The notes under the pieces were generated by a model. It had not been told where the DNA came from. It ran no database searches and saw only the letters and a list, made by a program, of their open reading frames with translations. Below, one piece after another: positions 8,938 through 17,447 of a DNA stretch of 64,000 bases (position 1 is the first letter of the stretch; each line of letters starts with the position of its first letter). The position numbers and the translations under genes are program-made. Source of the DNA: Phycisphaerales bacterium (GTDB taxonomy: Bacteria > Planctomycetota > UBA1135 > UBA2386); contig JADCJE010000047.1 of the NCBI GenBank assembly GCA_020247305.1, positions 1-64,000 of the forward strand, written 5' to 3'.

Positions 8938-10131
8938 TCAGCGGCGGCCGGTCGTCGCCGCCGCCGGCCGCGCCGGTCGGGCCGCGACGAACGCGCTCCA
9001 CGCCGCCGGGTCGTCGCCCGGGTCGGCGCCGGCCAGCGCGCGGATCGCTTCGCGGTACGAGCGCACGATGGTGCGCACCTCGAACACGCCGGCGACGGCG
9101 ACGTCGAGCACGACGCCCGACTGCACGACGCCGATCTTCGGGTCGGCGATCGCCGCGGCCTGCGACACCTCGGCGTCGAAGTCGCGCACGTACGCCTGCT
9201 GCGTCACGACCGCCATGTGGGCGCGCGGCACGTCGCCGCCGGCGGCGGCGAGCCCGACCCCGGCCTTCGGTCCGGCGGCGGCGAGCAGCGGCAGCGCTTC
9301 GGCGCGCCCGAACGCCGCCAAGGCGTCGGCGGTGCGCACGCGCACCTTGGGGTAGGGGTGATCGAGCCCCGTCGCCACGTACGCGAGGTCGTCGGCGGCG
9401 AGCGCCGGCGCGGCGAGCGCGGCGGCGCCGGCGCGCACTTCGTCGCTGGCGTCGAGCACGCAGGTGCGCAGCACGAAGCGCTGCGCGCCCGGTTCGCCGC
9501 GCCGCTGCAGCGCGGTCAGCGCGCACAGCCGCCGGCGCGCGTTGCCGTTGCGGCGCGCCTGGGCCCGCAGGTCGTCGTCGGCGGCGGCCATGCGGGCGAG
9601 CGCTTCGTCGATCGCGAGCAGCCGACCGGGGCTGGTGGCCGCGTGCACGGCGTCGAGCAGCGCCGCGACGCGCGGCCCCGGCGTGGTGTCGCGCCGGCGC
9701 GCCGGCAGCAGGTCTTCGGCGATGGCCGCGGCGAACGCCACGGCGCGTGTGTGCACGGCCGCGTCGGCGGGCAGTTGCGGGAGCGCTGCGGCGACCCGGT
9801 CGAGGTGGCGCCACGCCTCGGGCAGCAGGCCGGCGGCGTGCGCCCGCTGGGCCAGCTGCAGGTGGGCGAAGGGCGTGTCGCCGGCGGCGCGCGCTGCGTC
9901 GGCCAGCGCCTGCCGCAGTTGCTCGTCGGTGCGGTGTTCGCGCACGTCGGCGAGCGGCACCGTGACGGCGCCATCGCGCGTGGCGACGACGAGCGCTTCG
10001 CCGCTGCGCGTCACCGGACCGACGAGCACGCGGCCGTCGAGCAGGCGCACTTCGTCGGCCGGCGCGACCGCCAGGGTGAGCAGCAGCGCGGCGGCGCCGC
10101 GGAGAAGGCGTGGGGTCGTGCGGTGCATCAT
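8938..10131 (-). CDS. Secreted HEAT-repeat-like protein of unknown function
   Basis: A 397-residue protein. The tandem ATG pair at 10131/10128 is chosen because a signal peptide follows at once (RLLRGAAALLLTLAVAPA); the longer upstream frame is Arg/Pro-rich and lacks coding character. The first mature segment DEVRLLDGRVLVGPVTRSGEALVVATRDGAVTVPLADV is a small beta module seen in many planctomycete secreted proteins. Residues about 200-300 form helical pairs (ASDEVRAGAAALAAPALA, HPYPKVRVRTADALAAFG) like HEAT repeats. No catalytic motif is apparent. The gene is divergent from the secreted unknown at 10341, with 209 bases between them. Confidence 0.7.
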   Translation of the reverse strand: MMHRTTPRLLRGAAALLLTLAVAPADEVRLLDGRVLVGPVTRSGEALVVATRDGAVTVPLADVREHRTDEQLRQALADAARAAGDTPFAHLQLAQRAHAAGLLPEAWRHLDRVAAALPQLPADAAVHTRAVAFAAAIAEDLLPARRRDTTPGPRVAALLDAVHAATSPGRLLAIDEALARMAAADDDLRAQARRNGNARRRLCALTALQRRGEPGAQRFVLRTCVLDASDEVRAGAAALAAPALAADDLAYVATGLDHPYPKVRVRTADALAAFGRAEALPLLAAAGPKAGVGLAAAGGDVPRAHMAVVTQQAYVRDFDAEVSQAAAIADPKIGVVQSGVVLDVAVAGVFEVRTIVRSYREAIRALAGADPGDDPAAWSAFVAARPARPAAATTGRR

Positions 10132-10340
10132 CGTCTGGGTCTCGCGGCGGGGCGTGGCGTCGGGCCAGCGCGCCGCCGGTGCACGATAGCCGGCAGCCGC
10201 GGGCGCGTAACCCCGCGGTGCGCCGGGCCGCCGCGCTTGGCCCTGGCGCTGCATTCCCGCCGCGGCCAGCCGGCGCGGGCGTGCGCGGCGTGCGCGGTAC
10301 AGCATTGGCGCGGGCGCCGGGCTACCATCGCCGGCACGCG

Positions 10341-11327
10341 ATGACGATCAGTGCGAGAACCCTGGCGGTGCTGTTCGCGGCTGCGTGGGCGTTGCTGCCG
10401 GCCCAGGAGCCGGCGCCGAAGCCGCCGGTCGACCCTGTGCCGTCCGCCGCCGACACGGCCAAGGCCGACGCCCGGCGCAGCGACGACCTGATCGCGGCGA
10501 TTCGCGCCGCCGAGGCGAAGCTGCGTTCGGTCTCGCTGCGCATGACGACCGAAGGCCGCCTGCCCGGTGGCCTCGTCATGTCGGTCCGCGGCGAGCTGTG
10601 CGCGCGCTATGGCGACGATCGTGCGACCTACGCGCGCTTCACCTATGCGACCGGCGACGGGCTGCGCGGCGCCGCGGAGTCGGCGCAGACCGCGGCCGGC
10701 ATCACGCTGCGCGAGGACGATCCGTCGTTCGGCGACATGTTCGTCGCGATCGATCCGGCGTTGGTCGCCGACCTCGAATGGGCCGGCCGCGTGCTGCAGC
10801 GCGACGACCTGCCCGGCATGCCCGCGAAGGCGGCGTCGTCGGCCGAGCGGCGCGCGGCGAGCCCGCTCGGCAGCGGCCTGTTGGCGGCGGTGCGTCGCCA
10901 GTTCGACCTCGCGGTGCAGCCGCGCGGCGAACGCGACGGCCAGCCCGGCACGTGGCTCGCCGGGCCGCGGCGCGGCGACCTCGCTGCCGACGACCCAGAC
11001 CTGCCGATTGCCGACCGCGTCGAGCTGTTCGTGCGCACGGCGGATCTCGCGCTGGTCCACATGCGGCAGTTGCAGGGCGAGCAGGTGGTGCAGCAGGTGG
11101 ACGTCGAGGCGCTCGAGCGCGACGTCGACCTGCCGGCCGCGCGCTTCGTCGTCGAGTCCGGCGGCGAGAAGCCGAAGCCGGTGCAACAGTTCGTGCCGCT
11201 GTGGGAGGCGATCCAGCAGGCCTGCCTCGCCGCCGAGGCGAAGTGCGAGAAGGACGCCGCCGCGCGCAACAAGGACAAACCCGCGGGCGAGCAGCAACCG
11301 GCCGAAGTGCGGCCGAGCAAGCGGTAG
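10341..11327 (+). CDS. Secreted protein of unknown function, LolA-like fold possible
   Basis: A 328-residue protein with a signal peptide (MTISARTLAVLFAAAWALLPAQ). After a short Pro-rich linker comes DDLIAAIRAAEAKLRSVSLRMTTEGRLPGG, the pattern of a LolA/outer-membrane-lipoprotein-sorting N-terminus, where a helix is followed by long antiparallel strands. No Cys or metal motif is seen. The C-terminus is Lys/Glu-rich (AKCEKDAAARNKDKP). I do not recognise a specific family. The stop codon TAG is followed directly by the dispersed repeat at 11336-11462, which fills the gap to the convergent prfC. Confidence 0.6.
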   Translation: MTISARTLAVLFAAAWALLPAQEPAPKPPVDPVPSAADTAKADARRSDDLIAAIRAAEAKLRSVSLRMTTEGRLPGGLVMSVRGELCARYGDDRATYARFTYATGDGLRGAAESAQTAAGITLREDDPSFGDMFVAIDPALVADLEWAGRVLQRDDLPGMPAKAASSAERRAASPLGSGLLAAVRRQFDLAVQPRGERDGQPGTWLAGPRRGDLAADDPDLPIADRVELFVRTADLALVHMRQLQGEQVVQQVDVEALERDVDLPAARFVVESGGEKPKPVQQFVPLWEAIQQACLAAEAKCEKDAAARNKDKPAGEQQPAEVRPSKR

Positions 11328-11335
11328 GCGACGGC

Positions 11336-11462
11336 GCGTGGATTGCCGTCCGGGGCGAAGCGGACGACCGCAGGCGAATCGGTGGATTCGCCGAGGATCG
11401 GTCGCGAGTCCCCGGGCGCGAAGACGCGTGCCGGGCGGCGTGGCCATTCGTGACGCAGGCTG
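11336..11462 (-). repeat. Dispersed REP-like element, copy 2 (between convergent genes)
   Basis: Read on the minus strand, this stretch starts right at the prfC stop codon (TAG) with CAGCCTGCGTCACG and then matches the element at 52962-53139 over about 120 bases, including CCACGCCGCCCGGCACGCGT and an internal hairpin with 8-bp arms GGCGAATC/GATTCGCC and a 4-base loop at 11373-11392. The distal inverted repeat of the full copy is missing. It fills nearly the whole intergenic space between two convergent genes. Confidence 0.75.
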
Positions 11463-13049
11463 CTAGCCCAGGTCTTCTTCTGCCGGCGGCGCTTCGAGCA
11501 GTTCGAGGCCCTTGTAGCGCGACTTGGCGTAGTCGATCTCGAAGTCGGAGTGGAACAGCGCGACGAAGCGGCCAGCCTCGTCCTTGACCACCATCGGCAG
11601 GATCTCCAGCACCTCGTCGGTGACGTTGGCGATCCAGCGGGCGCGCGTCCACTGCTTGCGGTCGAGCCTCAGATCGACGCCGTACTCGTTCTCCAGGCGC
11701 CACTGGAACACCTCCAGCTGCAGCTCGCCGACGGCGCCAAGGATGGGTTCGCGCGCGCCGAAGCGCGGCCAGAACACCTGCACGACGCCTTCCTCGCCGA
11801 GCTGCTCGAGGCCCTTGCCGAAGCCCTTGGCCATCGACGGCTCGCGCGGCGCGACCTGCGCGAAGATCTCCGGCGCGAAGCGCGGGAAGTTGCGCACCTC
11901 GAAGTTCGGGCCCGAGCTGAGCACGTCGCCGACGCGGAACATGCCCGGGTTGATCAGCCCGATGACGTCGCCGGGGAACGCCTCCTCGATGGAGATGCGC
12001 TCCTGGCCGAAGAAGCGGTGCGGATGCGACAGGCGCACCTCGCGCTGCAGGCGCAGGTGCTTGGCCGACATGCCGCGGACGAAGTGCCCCGACGTCACGC
12101 GCAGGAACGCGATGCGGTCGCGGTGCATCTTGTCCATGTTGGCCGCGACCTTGTAGACGAAGCCGGAGAAGAACGGCGCGTCGGGCGGCACGCTGCCCTC
12201 CAGCGTCGGCAGCGGGCCCGGCGGCGGCGCGATCTCCAGGAAGCGCTGCAGGATGTTCTCGACGCCGAAGTTGACGAGCGCGCTGCAGAAGAACATCGGC
12301 GAGATCTTCTGCTGCAGGAAGGCGTCCATCGTGAACGGCTGTACGCAGGTCTCGACCATCGCGAGGTCGTCAAGCAACTGCGCGTGCGCCTTCGGTCCGA
12401 GTGCCTCGGCGAGCAGGGGATCGTCCGGGCCGGTCGTCTGCACCAGCGCTTTGGTGGCGTTGTGCGCCGTGCGCTCGAACAGGAAGACCTCCTTGTCGCG
12501 CAGCGAGTAGACGCCGCGGAAGTTGTCGCCGCTGCCGATCGGCCACGTCGCCGGCACGATGGTGATGCCGAGCACCTTCTCGACCTCGTCCATCAGGTCG
12601 AGCGGCGCGCGCGCCGGCCGGTCCATCTTGTTGACGACGGTGACGATCGGGATGCCGCGGTCGCGGCAGACCTTGAACAGCTTGATCGTCTGCGGCTCGA
12701 CGCCCTTGGCGCCGTCGATCAGCATCAGCGCGGCGTCGGCGGCGACCAGCGTGCGGAAGGTGTCCTCGCTGAAGTCCTGGTGGCCCGGGGTGTCGAGCAG
12801 GTTGATGCAGTGGCCCTGGTACTCGAACTGCAGCGCGCTGCTGGTGATCGAGATGCCGCGCTTCTTCTCCAGCTCCATCCAGTCGGACGTCGCGTGCGCG
12901 CCGCCCCTGCGCGCCTTGACCGAGCCGGCCTCGCGGATCGCGCCGCCGTAAAGCAGCAGCTTCTCGGTCAGCGTGGTCTTGCCGGCGTCCGGGTGCGAGA
13001 TGATCGCGAACGTGCGGCGGCGCTGGATCTCGTGCGCGAGGTCGGCCAT
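11463..13049 (-). CDS. prfC: Peptide chain release factor 3
   Basis: A 528-residue translational GTPase that removes RF1/RF2 from the ribosome after peptide release. The P-loop SHPDAGKTTLTEKLLLYGG is at residues 18-36, DTPGHQDFSEDT near 84 and NKMDRPAR near 140, matching RF3 rather than EF-G (RRRTFAIISHPDAGKTT and SDWMELEKKRGISITSS are RF3 signatures). The C-terminal domain III is present (GELQLEVFQWRLENEYGVD). Length equals that of E. coli RF3. The stop codon abuts a REP-like element. It is the last gene of a long minus-strand run that begins with eboA at 18266. Confidence 0.97.
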   Translation of the reverse strand: MADLAHEIQRRRTFAIISHPDAGKTTLTEKLLLYGGAIREAGSVKARRGGAHATSDWMELEKKRGISITSSALQFEYQGHCINLLDTPGHQDFSEDTFRTLVAADAALMLIDGAKGVEPQTIKLFKVCRDRGIPIVTVVNKMDRPARAPLDLMDEVEKVLGITIVPATWPIGSGDNFRGVYSLRDKEVFLFERTAHNATKALVQTTGPDDPLLAEALGPKAHAQLLDDLAMVETCVQPFTMDAFLQQKISPMFFCSALVNFGVENILQRFLEIAPPPGPLPTLEGSVPPDAPFFSGFVYKVAANMDKMHRDRIAFLRVTSGHFVRGMSAKHLRLQREVRLSHPHRFFGQERISIEEAFPGDVIGLINPGMFRVGDVLSSGPNFEVRNFPRFAPEIFAQVAPREPSMAKGFGKGLEQLGEEGVVQVFWPRFGAREPILGAVGELQLEVFQWRLENEYGVDLRLDRKQWTRARWIANVTDEVLEILPMVVKDEAGRFVALFHSDFEIDYAKSRYKGLELLEAPPAEEDLG

Positions 13050-13130
13050 TTCGGGGGAAACAGCCTACGGCGGGGGGCGGCGAAAGCGAAGCGCGCCGCG
13101 CGCCGGCGCGGGCGGCCGGCCGCGCCGGCG

Positions 13131-13745
13131 TCACTCCGGCAGGTCGCTCGGCCGCTGCGCGTAGCCCCACAGTTCGTGGTACTTCGGCTGCACGTACGGG
13201 TGCAGTTGGTCGGCGAAGTGTGCGCCGAGCGTGTTCTTGCGGATCAACTGGATGACGTCGTCGAAGTCGCGCGGGCGATCGGGCGCCGTCAGGCCAGACG
13301 CCAACTTGAGTTCGATCAAACGCGCCAGCGAGACGTACTTCCGGCCGGCGATCTCGACCGCGACGGCCGCCGGGTCCGGGAATGCCACGCCGCGCGGCGT
13401 GCCGTCGCCGGGCACGCCGCCGGTCAGCAGGAAGTCGATCGGGACTCGGGTTGTGGCGTCGCGCACGCCGCGGCTGCCGGGGAACTTCTCGAGGAACCCG
13501 AGCCCGAGGGATGCCGCCTTGAAGCGGGCGAGGCCGTCGGGCGTCAGCAGCACGTCGACGTCCGTGGTCGCGCGTTGCAGGCCGTGGGCGTTGACTGCCA
13601 TGCCGCCACATACCGCGTACGGAATGCGCAGTTCCTCCAATCGCTGCGTCACCCGCGCCAGGGCCTGATGCACGTCGGATGTGCCCATGAAGAACCTGCC
13701 CATCTGTTCGAAGCGGGCGGCGAATTCGGGATCCGACGTGGACAC
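13131..13745 (-). CDS. Nucleotidyltransferase-fold protein
   Basis: A 204-residue protein with a GTG start (VSTSDPEFAARF); no ATG is available nearer the fold start. Residues about 34-60 (RIPYAVCGGMAVNAHGLQRATTDVDVLLT) carry the GG and D-x-D motifs of the minimal nucleotidyltransferase superfamily. The later FPDPAAVAVEIAGRKYVSLARLIELKLASG and PRDFDDVIQLI segments match the AbiEii/DUF6036-like group. Members can be toxins of toxin-antitoxin pairs or housekeeping enzymes; no antitoxin gene is adjacent. It lies 77 bases downstream of the selenoprotein gene on the same strand. Substrate unknown. Confidence 0.75.
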   Translation of the reverse strand: MSTSDPEFAARFEQMGRFFMGTSDVHQALARVTQRLEELRIPYAVCGGMAVNAHGLQRATTDVDVLLTPDGLARFKAASLGLGFLEKFPGSRGVRDATTRVPIDFLLTGGVPGDGTPRGVAFPDPAAVAVEIAGRKYVSLARLIELKLASGLTAPDRPRDFDDVIQLIRKNTLGAHFADQLHPYVQPKYHELWGYAQRPSDLPE

Positions 13746-13822
13746 CGCCGCATCTTCGCGCGCCGACGTCCTTGTGCGCAACCGGGGGCAGGCGCGGCGG
13801 CGAAATCGCCCCTCGCCAGAGG

Positions 13823-15343
13823 TCAGCGCAGCGCGCGCAACCGCTCGGCGACCGGCCGCACGTGGCGCGTCCACACCGCGTAGCCGTTGGCGTTCAGGTG
13901 CAGGCCGTCGCGCTGGAAGAAGCGCGGGTCCGGCGCGCCGTCGGGCAGCGCGAGGTCCGGCGTCGGGTCGATGAACGACAGCCGCGGATCGGCGGCGCAT
14001 TCGGCGCGCACGAGGTCGTTGGCCGCGCGCACGAGCCCGATGTGTTGCGCCCGCGCCGGGCTCGGCGTGATGGCGATCCACGCGATCGGCAGTTCGGGGT
14101 CGTCGCGGCGCACGCGCTGCACGAACAGCAAGAACAGGTCGCGCACCTGCGCGGCGGACTTCGGCCGGTCGCCGGCGAGGTCGTTGGTGCCGCTGAACAG
14201 CACGACGGCCGCCGGCCGGTGGCGGCTCACCAGATCGTCGGACCAGTAGCAGGCGTCGAACAGCCGCGAGCCGCCGACGCCGCGCCGCACGACCGGCAGG
14301 CCGGCCATGTCGTCGGCGAGCGAGCGCCAGCCGCGGATGCTCGAACTGCCGACGAAGACGACGCCGCCCGGCGGCGGCGGGTTCGCGCGGTCGGCGTCGA
14401 CGAACTGCTGGACCTCGGCGGCCCAGCGCTGCGGGTCCTCGCCGACGGGGATCGTCGGCGGCTGGCGCAGAGCCCATTGCCGCTGCTGCTCGGGCGCCGT
14501 CGCGCGCGCCAGTTCGGCGAGCCAGCGGTCGCGCTGGCGATGGCCCGGCGTTGCGGCGACGAGGTGGGCCAGCATCGCGTCGCGGTGGTGGCGGTCCCGC
14601 TCCTGCGCGTCCGCGTCCGCCAGCGCCGGCTCGGCCGTCGGCAGCTCGACCGCGGCGAGGAAGGTCGCCGTGCGGCCGGCTGCCGCGATGCGCGCCGCGC
14701 CGACCCGACGTGCGCGCCTGCGTTGCTCCCACACCACCTCGTCCACGGCGCGATCGACGACCTCGGGCACGAACCACGGCAGCTTCAAGCGCATGCGGCC
14801 CGCCGGATCGACGACGACCGCCCAGTTCGGCAGCGCGCCGAACGTGAAGCGGCTCGCGCCGTCGAGCCCGTCGATCCAGACATCGACGTCGAGGCCGTTG
14901 TCCTCGATCGTGCGCCTCGCGAGGCGGGCGCGCTCCGCGTGCGTCCGCGGCTGTTCGATGTGCGCGAAGCCCAGCTGGCCGGCGTGCGGCTCGCGCTGGT
15001 AGACGACGACGACGCGGACGGCGTCAGGCGACTTCTTGCGCTGTTCGTCGACGAGCTGCCGCAGACCTGCGGCGTTGCGGCGGAACGGCGGTCAAGTGAA
15101 GGCGCCGGCGACCAACACGAGCGTGCGGCCGCGTTCGAGCGCGAGGCTGCGCGGCCTGCCGTCGACGTCCCAAAGGCGCAGGTCCGCCGCGGGCGCGCCG
15201 ACCGCGGGCTTGGCCAGGGCGAAGTCGTTGTCGCGGTACTGGTCGATCCACCGCTTCTCCATCTGCGCGCCGGCCGAGGCGACGGGGGCGAGCAGCGCGA
15301 GCAGGGCGGGCAACGCGTTCTTCAGCGAGCGGAGCGGGCTCAT
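13823..15343 (-). CDS. Deiodinase-like selenoprotein fused to SGNH hydrolase
   Basis: The ATG at 15343 overlaps the upstream stop (ATGA) and begins a signal peptide (LKNALPALLALLAPVASAGAQ). The frame meets one TGA at 15092-15094 and then stays open for 422 more codons, giving 506 residues if TGA is read as selenocysteine (residue 84). The context LVLVAGAFT-U-PPF mirrors the SCT-U-PPF active site of iodothyronine deiodinases. Family features follow: VVVVYQREPHAGQ (E and H of the catalytic loop), a RARLARRTIEDNGLDVDVW strand-helix and GALPNWAVVVDPAGRMRLK. Residues about 315-506 are an SGNH/GDSL hydrolase: GSSSIRGW, GVGGS, FSGTNDLAGD and DGLHLNANGY supply blocks I, II, III and V. The product is probably exported. 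The deiodinase fold is thioredoxin-like, so a thiol or halogen redox role is possible; the substrate is unknown. A nonsense-mutated pseudogene is the alternative, made unlikely by the motif position and the SECIS hairpin. Confidence 0.85.
15058..15073 (-). promoter_or_regulatory. Putative bacterial SECIS hairpin
   Basis: Read on the minus strand, GCCGCA-GGTC-TGCGGC forms a 6-bp perfect stem with a GGTC apical loop, starting 18 bases after the in-frame TGA (15092-15094). The E. coli fdhF SECIS has a GCAGGUCUGC core, and this site contains the same ten bases. The guanines at the loop start are those contacted by SelB in characterised bacterial SECIS elements, and the spacing from UGA to the loop (about 24 nt) is within the known range. 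It should direct selenocysteine insertion into the deiodinase-like protein. No selA/selB/selC genes are in the window. Confidence 0.8.
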
Positions 15344-16473
15344 GGTCGTCGGGGTTCGTCGTGTGGCGGTTGCGCAGCGATGGTCGCCGGCGGCGAGGCT
15401 TCGCGCAGGACGCGGAAGCCGACGTCGTCGGCCCGCACGTCGGCGCGCAAGCGCATGCGCATGGCGTTGCGCACGAAGATACCGTCCAACACGAACGAGC
15501 CGCCGCGAAGCGCCCGGAACGAGCCGCCGTCGGCGTCGGCGGGCGAAGCACCGGGCCCGTCCGCGCGGCGCGGGAAGGCGTCCGCGGTCCACTCGAAGGC
15601 GTTGCCGGTCATGTCGCACAGGCCGAAGCCGTTGGGCGCGAACGAACCGGCGGCGCGGAGCCGCCCGCTCTCCTGGTTGGCCGCCGCCGTCGTGCACACG
15701 TCGCCGTAGGCGTAGACGCGCGAGCCGGGGCCGCGCGCCGCCTTCTCCCACTCCGTCTCGGTCGGCAGCCGGTGCGCGCGGCCGGTGGTGGCCGTCAGCC
15801 AGCGGCAGTAGGCGACGGCGCCGCGCCAGCTGACGGTGACGACCGGCAGGTCCGGCGCGTCGGTGGCGAAGGCGTTCTGCGCGGCGTCCCAGCGCACGCG
15901 GCACTGCGCGCCGCCGAGGTCGAGCCAGCCGGCGTCGACGCGCTCCCTGCCGATGGCGGTGAGGAACGCGGCGAACTGCGCGTTCGTCGTCTCGTGCGTG
16001 GCCAGCCAGAAGCCGTCGGTCGACGGCGTCGCCAGCGGCCGTTCGTCTTCCTGGCCGACGCCGAACTCGTCGCCGCGCAACCCCGGACCGGCGGGGATCC
16101 AGCCCCAACCGGCTTCGTCGGCGGGCCATGGTTCGACGGCCACCGCGGTCGTCGCCGACGGTGCGAAGCCGAGCCCGCGCGGTGGCAGCGGCAGCGGGAC
16201 GCGTCGCTCGCTCGCGCCAAGTTGCAGCGCGTAGCGGCCGGGCGGCAGGGCCAGCGTGGCGGTCGCCGCGTCGCCGAGCGGCGTCGGCGCTGCCCAGCCG
16301 TCGCGGACCGCCGTCCACAGCGTCAGCCGTTCGCCGCTGCGGTTGGTGACGACGACCGTGCGCAGGTCGCCCGTGGCCGACGCAGGGCCGGCGCACGCGG
16401 CGAGCCCGGCCAGTGCGGCGGCGGCGAGCCACCGCGGGCGGCGGTCGTCGACGGCTCCGGCGGCGGGGGGCAT
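15340..16473 (-). CDS. Lipoprotein with sulfatase-modifying-factor (SUMF1/FGE-like) domain
   Basis: A 377-residue protein with a lipobox (LAAAALAGLAAC) near residue 27, so it is probably membrane anchored. Residues about 35-110 form a beta domain (LRTVVVTNRSGERLTLW). From GWGWIPAGPGLRGDEFG to the end is a PF03781-type fold, with the signatures THETTNAQFAAFLTAIG, PVVTVSWRGAVAYCRWL, RLPTETEWEKAARGP, GLCDMTGNAFEWTAD, ALRGGSFVLDG and DDVGFRVLRE. The catalytic Cys pair of true formylglycine-generating enzymes is absent from the SFVLDGIFVRNAMRMRLR region, so it is unlikely to modify sulfatases and may be a binding domain. Its stop overlaps the ATG of the selenoprotein gene, implying coupled expression. 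Confidence 0.85.
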   Translation of the reverse strand: MPPAAGAVDDRRPRWLAAAALAGLAACAGPASATGDLRTVVVTNRSGERLTLWTAVRDGWAAPTPLGDAATATLALPPGRYALQLGASERRVPLPLPPRGLGFAPSATTAVAVEPWPADEAGWGWIPAGPGLRGDEFGVGQEDERPLATPSTDGFWLATHETTNAQFAAFLTAIGRERVDAGWLDLGGAQCRVRWDAAQNAFATDAPDLPVVTVSWRGAVAYCRWLTATTGRAHRLPTETEWEKAARGPGSRVYAYGDVCTTAAANQESGRLRAAGSFAPNGFGLCDMTGNAFEWTADAFPRRADGPGASPADADGGSFRALRGGSFVLDGIFVRNAMRMRLRADVRADDVGFRVLREASPPATIAAQPPHDEPRRP

Positions 16474-16501
16474 GGCGCGTGCGTTCGCCGTTCTCGCGGC
16501 C

Positions 16502-17383
16502 TCAGACCTTGTCCGGGTCCTGGCCGCGCAGCACCGAGTTGCCGTCGAACGTCTCGCGCAGGTTGGCGCGCGCGGGCTGCTGCAGCATCGCCTCGGTCAG
16601 GCGACCGCTCTGCGCGAAGAACGCGATCGGGTTCTTCCACACCAGCTGCTCGATGCGCGCGCGCGCGAAGCCGGCCTGCTCCAGCTTCACCGCGGTGCGC
16701 GGCACCATCATCGGGTCGCTGACGCCCCAGTCGGCGGCGCTGTTGACGATCATGCGCTCGACGCCGTGTTCGGACGCGATCGCGACCATGCGCGCCGGGT
16801 CCATCTTGGTGTTGGGGTAGATCGAGAAGCCCGACCAGCAGCCGAGGTCGCGCGTCATCTTGATCGTCTCCTCGTTGCCGTGGTCGAGCAGCACGCGCTC
16901 CATCGGCAGGCCGCTCTCCTTGACGATCGCGATGCAGCGCTCGAAGCCGCGCTTCTTGTCGCGGTGCGGCGTGTGGATCAGCGCCGGCAGGCCGTGCCGC
17001 TTCGCCAGGTCCAGCTGGGCGGCGAGGAAACGCTCCTCGGTCGCGGTCTGGTCGTCGAGGCCGATCTCGCCGACGCCGAGCACGCCGTCCTTCTCCAGGT
17101 AGCGCGGCAGCAGCGCCAGCACGTCCGCGTTGACGCGGTCGTCGTTGGCCTCGCGCGGATTGAGGCCCATGGTGCAGAAGTGGTGGATGCCGAACTGCTG
17201 CGCGCGGAACCGCTCCCAGCCGACCAGCGTGTCGAAGTAGTCGACGAACGTGGCGACGTGCGTGCGCGGCTGGCCGAGCCAGAACGCCGGTTCCAGCACG
17301 GCGCGGACGCCGGCGAGCGCCATGCGCTCGTAGTCGTCCGTGATCCGGCTGTACATGTGGATGTGCGGTTCGAAGATCAGCAT
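16502..17383 (-). CDS. eboB: TatD-like metal-dependent hydrolase of the ebo type (EboB-like)
   Basis: A 293-residue TIM-barrel amidohydrolase-like protein. Metal-ligand motifs are in order: FEPHIHM (HxH) at residue 5, GVGEIGLDD, LIHTPHRDK, LLDHGNEE and NSAADWG. The segments EPAFWLGQPRTHVATFVDYFDTLVGWE and GIHHFCTMGLNPREANDDRVN are diagnostic of the TatD-like hydrolase in eboABCDEF clusters rather than of nuclease TatD. Those clusters are tied to export or trafficking of secondary metabolites across the cytoplasmic membrane in cyanobacteria and others. The gene is 64 bases downstream of an eboA homologue, which supports the assignment; eboC-F are not nearby. It is followed after 28 bases by the SUMF1-like lipoprotein. 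Confidence 0.85.
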   Translation of the reverse strand: MLIFEPHIHMYSRITDDYERMALAGVRAVLEPAFWLGQPRTHVATFVDYFDTLVGWERFRAQQFGIHHFCTMGLNPREANDDRVNADVLALLPRYLEKDGVLGVGEIGLDDQTATEERFLAAQLDLAKRHGLPALIHTPHRDKKRGFERCIAIVKESGLPMERVLLDHGNEETIKMTRDLGCWSGFSIYPNTKMDPARMVAIASEHGVERMIVNSAADWGVSDPMMVPRTAVKLEQAGFARARIEQLVWKNPIAFFAQSGRLTEAMLQQPARANLRETFDGNSVLRGQDPDKV

Positions 17384-17447
17384 CGGCGTTGGGCGGGGCG
17401 AGGGGTGGTTCGGGTTCGGCGCGCGGGCGGCGTGCGGGTGCGGCGGT

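Noticed and set aside
13823..14794. Stand-alone SGNH hydrolase gene starting at the ATG 14794
   Set aside because: The frame is open and deiodinase-like upstream of this ATG up to a TGA in the Sec position; the ATG is an internal Met after DPAGR, with no signal peptide.
15092..15094. TGA as a sequencing error, frameshift or nonsense mutation
   Set aside because: The reading frame is continuous on both sides, so no frameshift is needed; the position equals the deiodinase Sec and a SECIS-like hairpin follows. A point error cannot be fully excluded without read data.
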